NCBI GenBank assembly: GCA_015345905.1 | Contig: JADDTR010000009.1 | Coordinates: forward strand, 248,001-312,000 | From: Aotearoamyces nothofagi | Taxonomy: Eukaryota; Ascomycota; Leotiomycetes; Leotiales; Tympanidaceae | Direction of reading: 5' to 3' | DNA length: 64,000 nt | Part shown: piece after piece, positions 44,443 through 57,600 of the stretch | Layout of the letters: each line of letters begins with the position of its first letter | Numbering within the stretch: the first letter of the stretch is position 1 | Translations under genes and position numbers: made by a program | The notes under the pieces: generated by a model | What the model was told of the DNA's origin: nothing | Database searches by the model: none | What the model saw: the letters and a program-made list of their open reading frames with translations, nothing else

Positions 44443-45635
44443 TTAATGAGGCTTTTGTGCTTTCTGCGAGACAGGTGTAAAAGTCTCAACAGCATTGATC
44501 TGCACTGCCTTATATTGAGGATTCTTGACTTCATTCAACCAAGATCCGTCAACAGCAGGTACATGTTCGCGAATGAAGTCAACTATAGGCCTTGAATGTG
44601 GGGCCTCGTCCATCAGACCAACAAAAGCTGTACGTGGTAGGCCAAGGCTAGTACATAAACGGTCTTCACAGCCCTTGGGAAGTTGTACGAGTCTTATTGC
44701 TGGCAAACTTTGATGTGCAAGAGATGCGGTGGCAATCAGTTGCGGGAGATGTGCATGGAGGATAGATGGCTGCGAAGAACGGCATACAAAGACAACAGCG
44801 ACATGTCGCAGAGATATGCTCTCAATGCTACCGGAAGTCTCATCTACTTTGGGCTCTTTGTAATCACCAAGAAGAACATCTTCGGTACAAGGCTGTAACA
44901 ACCTTGGCTGACTGCTACGAGACAGCAATTCTAGATGTCTGGTGACAGCACGGAGGCCGACCAGGAGATGCGACGAAAGCTCAGGTTCCGGTACAACGCC
45001 TTCACTATGACTCGAAGGGAGACTAGGCCCGCTGGCCTCGATATGTGGTCTCTTTCGTTTCTTACAGCGCTTTCCATTCGAGGCGGCTATTTGGTCTGAT
45101 CGATGGTGCCCAACAGGAGACAAAAGACTGGGCCAACATGTTAGATATTCGTATAAATCTGGAGCATTGTACAGCAGAGGATGGGGCAGTGCCTAGAAAA
45201 AGAAAGACATTACGTTTAAGAATGTTGAGGAATTGCATGATGGTACATATCTACTGTTTGACGAAAGTAAGACTAGGGGTACAGATTGATAGCTTTGAAG
45301 TTCCAAAGCTGACACTCGTCAAAGTCACGATTGGCAATGCGCTGGCTGGAAAATATCCAGGTAAGATACAAACCCCAGAGCTTTAGAAATGTGCTAAATA
45401 CCTCCATTCTAGGTATCGTCCTTAGAGTACTACAGTGCTATTGAAGGAAAAAAAATCACACACCTTATAAGAAGTTCGAGAATAGTCTCCTGATCCGTTG
45501 CCTCTATCTGAGGCCTATTGAGATCGATATTGTCAGCAGGGTTACGGACACTTTGCAATGGACTTACCATGAGATATCCGAGAAAGGTATGTCGAGCTGG
45601 AACACCGTCTTTGATTTTCGACCTATTCCAGCCAT
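44443..45635 (-). CDS. POP3: RNase P/RNase MRP subunit POP3
   Basis: Protein subunit of the nuclear RNase P and RNase MRP ribonucleoproteins, which mature tRNA 5' ends and pre-rRNA. Three exons (45568-45635, 45464-45514, 44443-45127) join to 267 aa. The N-terminus KTVFQLDIPFSDISW, PQIEATDQETILELLISLLS and PVGHHRSDQ is the fungal Pop3 signature, followed by a basic patch (NGKRCKKRKRPH) and an L7Ae-like alpha/beta core (ISLRHVAVVFVCRSSQPSIL, AIRLVQLPKGCEDRL, LGLPRTAFVGLMDEAP). Intron 2 is 336 nt, the longest in the window. An in-frame ATG at 45659 would add eight residues (MASLPQGK); either start is possible. Confidence 0.88.
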
Positions 45636-46511
45636 CTTCCCTTGAGGCAAACTCGCCATGTAGACTTGTCTGTCAAGATTCCTCACGAGATATTTGTTTA
45701 GTACTGGACGGATGTGGTTTACAGTGTGCAATCTCGTAGCTCAAAACTGTGATGTACTGGATCACGGCAATCGGCCGTACACTTGTAGACAGCTTCTGCA
45801 AGATCCTAATGGCAGTTTGGTACCATTATACATGGCATAGGGCGATAACACATAAGCTGGAGGTGCATTGTTTGAAGAACTGACGTGAAGTTATAGCTAG
45901 TAGCTAGGGAAGATACAGACAAGGCACTAACAAGCTCGGATCATTAACTTTTGTACAGGAGGTGCTAAAGTGGCAAAGTCCCTGGGTACCTTAGGCAGCC
46001 AGGTACGTGATGAGCGCTTGTAGCATACTGCTTTGGCTCCTCTAGCGAGATTTAGCGACCCGGGCCCGACCTAATCAGCGCGTTGTAGTTTCGATAAGAA
46101 CATAGTTCGTCCCGCTTGGTGCTTGATGCTTGGTTCAAGAAAGCTGCCCCCACCACAACCTTCATCAAGCTCCAGGAGCTTCTTGATCATTTCTTGATCG
46201 TCTCCCTGGAGAAACGTACAGCAGTGAGGAATTCATCGTGGTACCGGCTTTCCAGTTCTTGCAGTGCCTTCGCTGGCTGCAACCCCAGCCAAACATCGAT
46301 CCTCTAAGAATTCCCCAGCTTCTGTGTTACATCTCTGGCCGCCTAAAGTCACCGACATCCTTGTCTGTCCATCCCCCCCAACGCACACGAGGAAACGTCT
46401 ACGATACTGCATGCGAATGCTTTAGCAGCATAGCGAGCCGTCGAGCTTACCGGAAGAGAGCTCAAGCTCTTTGCTTTACTCTTCACCGGTGAATATCTGT
46501 GTCTTCATCAA
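45636..46511. promoter_or_regulatory. Divergent POP3 / ubiquitin hydrolase promoter
   Basis: 876 bp with both promoters. The part near 46200-46510 is rich in short plus-strand frames without support. No recognised site. Confidence 0.45.
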
Positions 46512-49500
46512 ATGGACCTCGAATCGGTTGAGTTGTCGCGAGAACGTGCGGTCTCTTCCGAGCCTTGTTCAACTCGACCGAATCCTTTCGACGACGGCCG
46601 GCCTTCAAGAAAACGACAACGCATATCTAGTACAAGATCCAGGAGTAGGTCTGTAAATGCAGCCGACTCTGCAGACACGACCCCAGGTCCTACAACACCA
46701 ACGGACGATAGTGGTGCAGAGATCGAAAGTATACCTGAGCCGTACACCCCTCCCCGTGCCCTCAGAAATCAACAGTTAACAGAGCCCACTTCAAGCAAGG
46801 TGACTCTAAACCTAAGATCGAATCGAGCCGTCGACTTCAATTCATCAACCCCGACTCCACTAGGGACTCCATTCAAGATGATGAGTACTGGTCAACAGGC
46901 TGCTCGGAATGCGAGCACAGAGTCCATGAATGACACAGCATCGGCTAATATACCCATCGAGATAGTATCATCTTCATCATCTGCTGTAGGAAGCCCTGAG
47001 GTAGAGCTAATAATAGACGATGATGAATCTGAATTCCGAAATCTAAGTCCATCCGTTGCAATCATTGATGAGGACGACGATCTCCTTCTTGACGACGATC
47101 CCTTACTGGCTTTTCCATATCATGGGCAGAACGAGACACTCCTGGCTACAGAACGCAAAGTCGCACGTTTTCTTGAGTTTGGTGAGATATCTTTCTATAT
47201 ATATATATATATTGGACAAGTACTGACGACTACAGAAACGGTGGATTCTGACGATGTTTTCTGCAAGTTACGTGATTGGATCTCCAGTTATCTCCAGTTC
47301 TCCAGCAGGCATGAGTCGTCTTGGTTTGCAACTTATGAGACAAATCGTGAATTTTGGGATCAGTTACCAGAAATCGTATGGGCGCTCAGCCGGCGAAGGT
47401 AAGTTCTGTTGTTTGTCAACTCTAATCATAGCATTTGCTGATCGGCCTAGGAGTTTTTTTGGGCAGTTCCTGTCTAAAAGTCGAGAAAGTCGAAGATCCC
47501 TATCCGACTTTTTTATCCAGTTCGCTCGATTAACGGCACGTTTTGTCACGATGGACGTCAACACTCTTCGGCGATATATCCCTGGGGTTGCCGAGCCTAT
47601 CCTGGCCTCAAAGTCATATCTACTTGCGTTTGGCTACCTACTTCGCAAAGAAGAGTCGCCTCATATAGGTCGCAACCTGGAGACGCACTATCGGTGGGAT
47701 TGGAATGAAGATGTCTCTATGTTGGTGAATGCCTTTATTGCGTCATCTGAGGGCATTCCTGCTCTTACGAAACTAGCTCAGAAAGAGTTGGCATTGGTAT
47801 CCCAGATTCCAAAGTTGATTGATGATTTAACTGAACCTTCTCGAATTGCGGCACGAGCGGTCTCCGATGTTGCATTCATTCTGGATGATCCGGAACAATC
47901 CCATCGGCAACACTTTCAAACTGCCAAGCACCTTATCAGTCAAGGATACGAATTCTATAAGGTTATGTCAGCTGGCTTAATCTTAGTTATTGAGAAGCAT
48001 GTAACGTTCCTCACAGCAGAATCTGCACTTGCGCACATAACGGGCCTGACGCACATCCTCCATGTGTCGTTGAACTTCGAAGGCTGTCCTGCTCAGGCTT
48101 TGCTTGAGCAACATCGTCGGGAATACCCAACTCTACCTCTGATTTACACCGCTTCTGTCATATCGACCGAGTGGAAGTTTGAAATGCTTAAGAAGCTCAT
48201 AGTCTCGGGACAGATGCAGCTCCGCGTTATCGGGGTTACAACGATGTGCCAGGAACTCCTCAATATGTTCACCAAACATAAAAAGGACGATCCTACTCGA
48301 CATCCAGTTTTACTTCACCTAGCCAACTTCATTCTGCAGAACAAGCTTGTGGACTATATCGTTGGCATTGGATCACACCCAGAGATCATTAGCGAAAGCG
48401 GTAATATTGTTGGTTTCTTAATCGCAACTAAGACATATACTAGCCGTCAGACTGATACGATCTGGCAGACGGTCACGATAAGTCAGGACCCGCGGGTGGT
48501 CGAGGCTATCCTTCGGATGCTTGGGACTATCACCAACCTACATGACTACGAATCACTTCTATATCTATGCAAGAAGGTTGGGGAGCTTCCATTGGAGGCA
48601 TTCACTACACCAATGAGAGAATACTGTGAGCGATTGCTGAACCTTCTCGTCGTTCGTGCTGCAGTAGAGAAATCTCAGCCTGTTGATGCTCCTCCTTATG
48701 AGTTGTGTGTAAGACTCATCCGTGAATCATCTATAAGCCGGCCAGGAGCGCCTATGGGATTACTTGATATCCAACAGTTTGCTTCCGCCCGCTTGCGGGA
48801 CCTCATCCTTCATGGTCCGGAAGCCGAGGTCCGCAACAACATCTACGTCAGCTGTATCAAGGATATCTCCGAGAGAACTCCAACAGCCTCGGGAAGCATC
48901 TGCGCTCTTTTTGGGCTCCTGCATCGCAATCTCGCGACCGATCTGCATATTCTCACCACAAACCATGGCCTGACACGATTACTGATTGAGGAACTTGAGT
49001 TCACCAACGACGCTGTGGATACTGCTACGTCTGTTTCAAAGTTTAACAGCCCTGCCGTCCAGGCTCGACGAGACTTGTTACTTGCCATTATTTTAAATGA
49101 GCCATCTACAATTACCCCCGAACTTGGCATACGGTTTTGGAACGCATTTGTGGGTCGAGGGGCACAAAGCTACTCTGATCGAGAGATAGCATGGCAAATG
49201 CTGAACAATGCCGCGAAGAAAGCTTCGTCTAAAAATGTCTTCATTGCAACTTGCTTCAAGGAATATCTTCCACAACTTGAAGCGCAGTGCTACACGGTCG
49301 GAGCGTTGGACTTTGCTCGTGAAGCTGTGCAAGCTTGGTTACGTGAAGCGCAGGGGGTTCTGCCTGACGAGGAGCACATTTGCGCCGCTTATGGTGTTGA
49401 GCAACTTTGGCGTATGGTCCTGAATGCGCCACCCAGCACGATTGAAGCCCCGGCAATTAATATGCTGGTCGAGCTCTACGTAGAGAGCCATGCCATACAA

Positions 49501-52500
49501 ACCATGATACATGTTCCTGCACATACTGTACATCTGTCATTTGTAAACAGATGTCTCAAACAACTCTCATTCGCTGCTGACAAGCTGAAAGGATTCAGCG
49601 ATGGCACGTCCAGTGGAGACGACGAGCCGATGATAATCGTAGCATCTGAGGACCAGATCCGGGAGCAAGAATTGGTTTTTACACGATCGCTTCTGCTACT
49701 GCGAGAGTTTCTCAGATTTTATCAATCTAAGTCGCAGTTTATGACACCAAAGGTGCGGTTACCAATATCGAAGGCATTGACCGAGATGAAAGGAGAAACA
49801 CTCGAATTGAAGTATCAGAGTTTTGATGGTGATAATATCGAACCAATAAAGATCTTAAGTGTCGGCAAATCGAATACAATTTCAGAGCTGTTCATGATCA
49901 TCCGGAAGGCGACCGGCTTCAAAGGCTGCAAGGTCTACCACTGGGGGAAGGAAGTGGATATTGGAGATATGGGCCCCAATGCTATACTGGAAGACTTACA
50001 AATAGGCAAAGGAATGCTGCTTGTTCTACGCCATGACGACGAAGAGAGCCATGAGGGCCTTCAAAGAAATAGATGCTCGAGCTTGGAGCTCGAGATCATC
50101 AACCACTTCGATGAATTATGGGACTACCTTGGAATGGAAGAGAGATTATCGAAGGAGATTTACTATTTTCTTATCAAGTTCCCGGTCTATCACAAGCTCC
50201 TGGCCGCTTTCGAGAACTATAAAACAGATCTCGCCGACATTTTCCCACTGGGACAACCCTTCAAGTGTCTGTACGCAGTGTATGCTCTCCGTGAGAATTT
50301 GTCTGCTCAATCACATGACGACCTTGGGAAGAGTGATATCTTGTCTAGGTCAATTGGGCTTATAGTCTCCGCTATTATATCTCACGATGTTCTCGACAGT
50401 TGTACTAATGAAGAATTGAAAAGCTTTCTCGCCCAGACACTCATCGAGTGTCTCATTCAATTCTTACGAGAGCCTATACCGACAGATGGCCTTGATCTGC
50501 ACCTCAATGCTGTTCTGTTGCAACGTATGTTGGAGCTTCTACATGCTGCTAAAGCGAGTGTCACTGCTCAGACATCAATCCAACTGGTGGCGAGCATATT
50601 CGAGGCGATCCTACAGTGTTCACTACATAGTCCAGTATTTTGGGGACTTTTCACATCGGACCCAAGTACTCCCCAGTTACTTTCCGAGTTGCTCCTGGAA
50701 GATCAACGGACGACGCTTCGTAAGAGCATTATGAAGCAAATCACCAGCAAGTGCAGCTTTACGCCCAGTCTCTCAAACATCTCCTCGACAGATATCGCCA
50801 TGGCATTTTGGCCACTGCTGAACGAACTTGTTCCTCGTGCTGTCCTGATGCCAAGGCAGTGCGAGGAAACATTGTGCTTGACGCTAGTCATCTTTCGAAA
50901 GCTAGCAGATACGTCTATCGATAGCGTCGATTTAGATGCTTGTCTCCTCCATTGGGGCTCGCTTTTGGTGGAGCACAAACCCCGTGAATCCGTTGGACAC
51001 CTCGCTAGCGTTGATATCGTCGCTAGAGGCTTGGCCAATCTTCTATACTGGTGTATTTCATTCTCAAAAGCTTTTGAGCATCCTCTTCCTCGCAACAACC
51101 TAGCTGTGACTCTCCTCACAAAACATTTGTTTCCAGATCTTTCGGATACCGACAGTGACAATGCAATTGTCGAATGCATCCCGTTGCTCAACACGGCAAC
51201 ACGAAAACTCATATCTGATACCATTATTTATCTCACGAAAGATGATCAGGACCAGTATGAGAAGGTTATGGACCATTTGTCCTATCTATGCCCTTACTCA
51301 CCAAGTAGCGACGATGTTCACTATGCTTTTGACCTTCCCTTTGCCTTCGACAGATCGAAGGCCATTCGATCGCCAACGGGCTATGTAGGACTGAGAAATC
51401 TATCAAATACTTGCTATCTGAACTCCTTGTTCACGCAGCTCTTTATGAACATCTCTTTTAGGCGATTTATGCTCAACGCCCATGTGGCTGATGGTGCGGT
51501 GGCGCAGAAGCTTCTCTATGAGACACAGAAGCTTTTTGCGTTCATGCAGAACAGCTTCAAGAGATTTATAGATCCGACTTGTCTTGCGTCCTCGATCCGG
51601 ACTTATGACGACACAAATATTGATGTTAGTATTCAGATGGATGTCGATGAGTTCTATAACCTACTTTTTGATCGATGGGAGGGTCAAATCCTAGCCCCGT
51701 CTGATAAGCGGGAGTTTCGGTCTTTCTATGGTGGACAACTAGTGCAGCAGGTCAAATCGAAGGAATGCCCTCATATTTCGGAACGACTAGAGCCATTCTC
51801 GGCAATACAGTGCGATATCAAGGGCAAAACCTCGCTCCAAGAAAGTCTTCAAGCCTACGTTGACGGCGAGGTCATGGAGGGCGATAACAAGTATAAGTGC
51901 TCTACTTGTGACCGCCATGTGAACGCAGTGAAGCGAGCATGCCTAAAGGATATCCCGGACAACCTTATCTTTCACCTAAAGAGATTTGACTTCAACCTGC
52001 GCACTATGCAGAGAAGCAAGATTAATGACTACTTCAGCTTCCCTCAAAAGATTGATATGCGGCCTTACAAGGTAGAGCACTTGATGGAATCCCCCGGTAA
52101 GACGTGCGAGGATCTCTTTGAACTTGTCGGCATTCTTGTGCACTCCGGAAATGCAGAGTCGGGGCATTATTATTCTTACATTCGCGAGAGACCTTCATCT
52201 GCACAGTGCCCGACCTGGGTGGAATTTAATGATGACCATGTCAGCTCTTTTGATCCCAGTTGCATTGAAGCCAATTGCTTCGGTGGTGTCGATTATCGTG
52301 GTCCGGAAACTGGAACTTTCCAGTTCGACAAGAGCTGGAGCGCATACATGCTGTTCTACCAGCGTTCTTCAGTGCTCGAGGCCCAAGAACTTGAGCTCGC
52401 GGCTTCAAATACGGTACAACCAATCCAATTACCAATAGCGCCTAACCTTGGTAACCACATTGCCGAAGAGAACGAGTTACTAATGCGGAAATATTGCCTC

Positions 52501-54329
52501 TATGATGAAGCCCATGCGCCTTTCGTCTTACGTATGCTGGACAACGCCCAGCACCTCAACCGAGGCCAATGTTCAGAGGAGCATACCATGGAGAAACTCG
52601 CTCTCTCAACTGTGTTACTTCATTTGGACCAAGTTGTTGCTCGCACGAAGGACCTTCCGGATTTTGGAAACTACATGTTGACGCTTCACCACAGATTTCA
52701 GGCTTGTGCTGAATGCTGCCGGGACTTCTTGGAGTGGCTAATCCAAAAACCTGACGTTTTTCGCCAGCTGCTGTTCCGTAATCCAGATCATACGGTGCGT
52801 AGCGAAATTGTTTCAGCAATCACTGCAGCTCTTACCAAAGTCAAGCAATTCATTGTGACAGATTACGGCTTTTGCGAGGATTTGAACATTGATGATGAGG
52901 TGGACTCTGATATCTACGATAGTCCTAGGCTATTCCACAAGACCTTGGAGACACTCCATAAATTCTTTGATACGTTTCATTTGAGTGCAAGAGCCTGGCC
53001 CGAATACTTCGGCCTCCTATGTAATATGGCACAATTTGGATTGTATGAGACCGCAACAGTACTTGATCACGGGTTCTTACTAAAGGTTCTGGAAGTACTT
53101 AGCGCAGATTCTGCCTTGACTTCCCATCCACAATATAGCCGAATGCTTTCGATTATACACAAGCGACCGGTCACAAAACCAGTCTCATTGGAAAATATCG
53201 TCGCTCTTCTCGAAATTCTTCTTAAGGCATGCGACTTGAGCGCTGAACCTATACATGACCAGGAGAGTCGAGTCGATTTAGCTGTGGAAGATGAGGCAAT
53301 GCCCACCACAGATTCTGAGCATAGCCTTCTAATCCAGCACTGGACAAGAGGAAGTGTCAACGTCTTGGTCGAAAAGTTGCTGACCTATAATCAAAACGAA
53401 CGTTCAACGCAGGCGATTATTGTCATGATGTTGCAAGGCCTCGATGACTGTTACCAATCAATCTTCAACGCGATTCGGTCTGGTATTCGCAAGGATACAT
53501 CAACGATCTCGTCCGCACCATTCCTTAGAGCTGCACTGACGTACTGCCAATGCATAGAAGACTTTGGGAGTATTTCGAAGATGATCAACCACGTTAGCAC
53601 CACCACTCGCGTTCTCGATAATATGGAGGGTACTGAATTTCTTCGATTCTTCAAAGACCTCGAGGCTTTGCATAATCGGGCTGGTATACCTGATGATGAG
53701 TTTTTCCGATTCGTGATCGACCAGATACCCGTTTGGGCGCCGAGTCTCCTAACATATTATGATCCAATTGTCCGGACAGACACCGAAGATTATGTTCAGC
53801 AAACATTGATTAGATATGGTATTGTGCCCAATCTAGGACCAACGCCGACCGCCCAAGCAAATGCGCAAGCAATCATTAGAGTGGTCCGCAATCTTGGCTT
53901 CGCTTGCCTCAGATATCTCCATGATGAGCATGTAAGGCCTAGGATCCAGGCTGTCAAAGCAACTCTGTTAAGCATCCAGACCGTGATCGAGCTTTGCAAG
54001 CCTTTTTATGACGAGACTAGTGACGATGCACTGGACGTACAGTTTAGGGAATACTTCTTTAGTTAGTTTATCCCTTCCTAAAATATATTAAGGTCTCTAG
54101 CTAACCATTATAGGTGTGATGACAGCACTTAAAAAGCTGACAGTTGAGGAAGTTGATGATGACGCCTCAGGTTAGAATTGCATGTGCTCGTACCTAAACT
54201 TAATACTAATTATTTATAGAATGGGAGAACTCCGATGATGCTTTCAGCTCATCTGAAGTCATGGAGAGCATCACGGAACTTTGTGCTGTCGCCAGCGGTG
54301 ACCACAATGATTCAGAAGCGCAGCTCTGA
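46512..54329 (+). CDS. Giant ubiquitin carboxyl-terminal hydrolase, USP34/USP9-like
   Basis: Cysteine protease of the USP (C19) family that removes ubiquitin from proteins; substrate unknown. Five exons (46512-47181, 47236-47398, 47451-54061, 54114-54170, 54220-54329) join in frame to 2536 aa. The N-terminal 220 residues are disordered with a nuclear-type basic cluster (RPSRKRQRISSTRSRSRS) and acidic runs. A long helical-repeat region of HEAT/ARM type follows. A ubiquitin-like fold is suggested at about 1060-1145 (ILSVGKSNTISELFMIIRKA). The catalytic domain lies at about 1590-1910. Its Cys box is GLRNLSNTCYLNSLFTQLFM with Cys1599, followed by QMDVDEFYNLLFDRW and a zinc-ribbon pair (YKCSTC, then CLKDIP). 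The His box is GILVHSGNAESGHYYSYIRE with His about 1849. A further 600-residue helical C-terminus ends in an acidic tail carried by two small exons. Catalytic residues are intact. Confidence 0.92.
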
Positions 54330-54865
54330 ATTGTTACATATATGAATTTACGACATTCTTTATCTTTCCCTGCATACATGAAGCGTTCTGCTTAGCGAAT
54401 GGCGTCAAAAGGGAATTCAATGGCTCTACATGAACAGGTGGACTCGGGATGAGATTACTATGACCGGGATGGGCACCAAAAAGAATAATAGACGGCGGAT
54501 TGCATTGAACTGGTGCTCAGGCGTAATGACATACAGCGTTTGAGCTGCAGCCTGTGACCACCTTCCAGTGTGCATTCAGAAAGCTGTGTTTATGTAAGAT
54601 CGATATGAATGCGAAGCCTTAGATGATAGTTGCATGGCACTTTCAATCAAAGACGTTTACTTTAATGACTGGTGGCATATTATGAAACCTTTTCACTGTG
54701 GCTGAGATGTGACCTTATTGTCAAGCTTTACTTTGAATAATGTATGACAGTAACCTGGAGGCTATTTTTGACCCCATAAAGCTTATAACCTTTTCTAATT
54801 CCATTAATCATCAACCATCAACCGTAATCTCAGTACCTCTCTAGCTCGGGTTCTATAGTAGCAGC
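54330..54865. other. Convergent spacer UBP / twinfilin
   Basis: 536 bp of convergent 3' sequence. Nothing recognised. Confidence 0.5.
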
Positions 54866-56006
54866 TTACCGCTTTCCCGGTCTCTTCGGTCTCTCAAATG
54901 CTCTCTTAACCTCAATCTTTGGTTTAAACTCCTCTTCTATGCTGCTCTCAGTAATGTCCTTGGGGTCCGATTCCTCCAGCTTCTTTTCAACGGTGATCCC
55001 CACCTCTTTCTCTACAACTCCAAGGACACCGGCTCGTGAGCTTGCATACAGCATCCTTTCTTTGATCTTGCTAGCGCTAGGACAGGTATATATGAAAATT
55101 ATTGGCGTGGCTGTGTTACCTGAGAAGGAGTGAGAGTACTTGAAGAAAGAAAAGCGTGGCACAGTGGAAGAAATGTCGCCACTGAGAGAAGATGGCGTGC
55201 TGGTGGTCGTGCTCGCAAGCTCAATAGTTTCCGTGGCGATATTGATGCTCTGAGATCTGATTAGCATCGGATCTTTCTCGCCATAGTTTACTAGCAGCGT
55301 AGGATAGGCTTACAAGCTGTACAAGATTATAGCCCCCATTCTGGCCTGCTAAACCCCGTAAAGCATCCAACGCCTTCTCAGAGAAATTTATAGCAAAATG
55401 ACTACTGAGATGACTCTTCTTGATGCCCATTCCCCTGCCTTCCTCTGCCTCCGCCTTTTTTACCGCGCCTAGCGACTCCTCTTCTTCCGTCAACGGCGCC
55501 GCAAGCTTGGTATGTTGGTCATGTTTCTTAAATCCTTCTGCCGTCAACTCCTCCTTCGTTGTTGCAAAGATTGTCTCTCTAAAGCGCTCTAACCCCAGCT
55601 CTCGGACTAGCGTCAGCCGCGTCGATGCGAAGAGCATCTTCTGCCGCACAGGCGCTGGGTCCGGCACATACGTAACAGCGACGAAGCCATCACTGGCGCC
55701 GGGGTAACGTCGTAGGATTATGTACACCGCCTCGTTGTCTTTTAGGTGCGGTGCGAGGCTGGTGAGGTCAGAGGAAAAGTCATCGGATGACGAGGAAATT
55801 ATGGCGCCCGGGAAGAGTGATTCTTTAGAGATTGTGGCGAGGAGGCCGCGTTGGGAAGGGGATGACACCAGATTTTGGAAGGCGGTATGGAGGTCTTGCG
55901 AGGCTGTGAGACGCTATTAGTACTGCAGATGCCTATGTGTATGTATGATTGACTAGATTATAGATGTGTATGAAGAACTGAAAATACCTGAGATTCCGGA
56001 CTGCAT
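54866..56006 (-). CDS. TWF1: Twinfilin
   Basis: Actin-monomer-sequestering and filament-end depolymerising protein with two ADF-homology domains, found at cortical actin patches. Three exons (55988-56006, 55314-55903, 54866-55249) join to 330 aa. The first exon is only 19 nt (MQSGIS), matching the usual fungal start MQSGISASQDLHTAFQ. ADF-H domain 1 covers about residues 5-150 (AVYIILRRYPGASDGFVAVT, YVPDPAPVRQKMLFASTRLT). ADF-H domain 2 covers about 180-310 (FSFFKYSHSFSGNTATPIIF, IYTCPSASKIKERMLYASSR). The C-terminal tail is basic (KRAFERPKRPGKR), as in twinfilins that bind capping protein and phosphoinositides. It is divergent from MED22. Confidence 0.93.
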
Positions 56007-56662
56007 GGCGAGGACGGGAGGTGTTTCGAGGATGGTAGTTTGTGCTGAGATGCGGTTGTTATATAGAGTTATAGGAGCAGCTTGTAGTGGGGTCAAATAC
56101 CTAGCTATCGGTGCTGCTATGCCGACCGATACGTAGTAACTTGTAAACACCGAATCGCCGAGCGCGGGGCGAAAGTATATAATAAGGTCCTTTTATTCGG
56201 GGACTACAGATGGTTTTAAGGACTGCTAAATGTCCAAGGAAAGCAACTTTGCAGGAATTAAAACCCAACTTTCTGAGGCATGGTATTTTGGGCAGGATAG
56301 AAGTCTGCGCTGGCCAGATGACAACGGCGACAGCGACAGCGACAACGACAGCGACAGCGGGATGACGCTAGTTGGAGGGGCAGCGTACGCGAGCTCTCCG
56401 GAACTTCAAGACGCGAGGAAGGCTCGACACTTGCGCTTTCACTCATCACGCATATGCCTATGTAGTCGACTTGCGATGGAAGCTTCGCAGCGGACGTCTG
56501 ACGTCCTTTTGGGTGAGTCTAATGCGCTCTCCTGTTTGTCCAAATTGCCGCCTCTGCATGCGCCCTTTTCTACTCCAAATTTGAACCTTCAGTTGTCTAC
56601 TCTTCAAAACTCACCCCCTTCCCCTTTCTTCACGTACTGCAAGATTTCCCCATCTCCCAGTC
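56007..56662. promoter_or_regulatory. Divergent twinfilin/MED22 promoter with GACAGC repeat
   Basis: 656 bp with both promoters. A GACAGC/GACAAC hexamer tandem lies at about 56328-56358. A 148-codon plus-strand frame (56230-56676) crosses it and overlaps the MED22 start out of frame; I regard it as leader sequence rather than a gene. Confidence 0.5.
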
Positions 56663-57241
56663 ATGCCCCGTCATAAGAGACCCCTGAGTCCACGGGCTCC
56701 TACGCCTGGACGTGCTCATTCTCCATTGACCGACTACGCGCCCCAGGTCACAATCACTCATCGTGGCAATGTCACCCACGTGACTCCGCTGCCAGCACCC
56801 CCTATGGTCAATCCTACTCATGATACTCAATCCATCATACCAAACACTGACGATCTTATGGAACGCGAGCAACTGCTCATTGATGCTCTTCTCTTTCGCT
56901 TCAAGAACATAATTGATTTGGCCGCCCCTCCGGATGGAGAGGTCACCAAGGAAGCCGCTGCCGCGCAAGCTTTTCAGATGGAGGTTGAGACTGCTGCTTT
57001 GGTATGTATATTTTTTTTATTCATCAGTTCTACGATCTCAGGCTAAGATGGTGTGGTGGTATAGATCCGTGCTGCAGAAGATCTTCTCCGCCTGACTCGG
57101 GAGCTGAAAGAGATGTGGCTCGTTGGCCCATTGCGAGGCTTGGGCGAGGGAGAGGAAGAAGCCAAGATGGACAATGATGCAGTTGAGGTGTTGCAGATGG
57201 TCGAAGCTCTACTCAAGAAGCAAATAGAGAAGAAGGCTTAA
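56663..57241 (+). CDS. MED22: Mediator complex subunit 22 (Surfeit-5/Srb6)
   Basis: Head-module subunit of the Mediator coactivator that bridges activators and RNA polymerase II. Two exons (56663-57001 and 57065-57241) with a 63-nt intron give 171 aa. A basic Pro-rich N-terminus (MPRHKRPLSPRAPTPGRAHS) precedes the conserved helical core: EQLLIDALLFRFKNIIDLAA, AQAFQMEVETAALIRAAEDL, LRLTRELKEMWLVGPLRGLG. A final amphipathic helix follows (VEVLQMVEALLKKQIEKKA). The intron falls within the signature block, after AAL. Convergent with PUS1. Confidence 0.9.
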
Positions 57242-57600
57242 GCATCCATGCCTAGGAAGTCCAGATTGCGGTATGGATTTGGTATACAGCTGGACAACAT
57301 CAGGCTAGGCATTCACATAGCATGAACATTGGGAATCTCCGATACACAGATAGACATGCTGTCACGGATAGCATTTTCTAAATGGAAGCCATTAAATGAC
57401 CACTTTTGTTTTCACAGGATATTGCAATTTAAGGATTGTAGTAGTACTCCTATTACGACTCTTGCATTTTCAGAGAGTAAGTCAAGCATAGTAATGTGAG
57501 GCTTTGTTTGCTGTAAACTTTTCAGCTAGCTAAACACAGTTCAGTAGTAATTTGGTTATAATGACCAGGGAGTCCATGCTTGCATCTTCTTCAGCTCTCT
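57242..57600. other. Convergent spacer MED22 / PUS1
   Basis: 359 bp of 3' sequence between convergent genes. Nothing recognised. Confidence 0.5.

Noticed and set aside
56230-56676. 148-codon frame upstream of MED22
   Set aside because: Begins in the twinfilin/MED22 spacer, contains a GACAGC microsatellite and overlaps the MED22 start out of frame; more likely leader.
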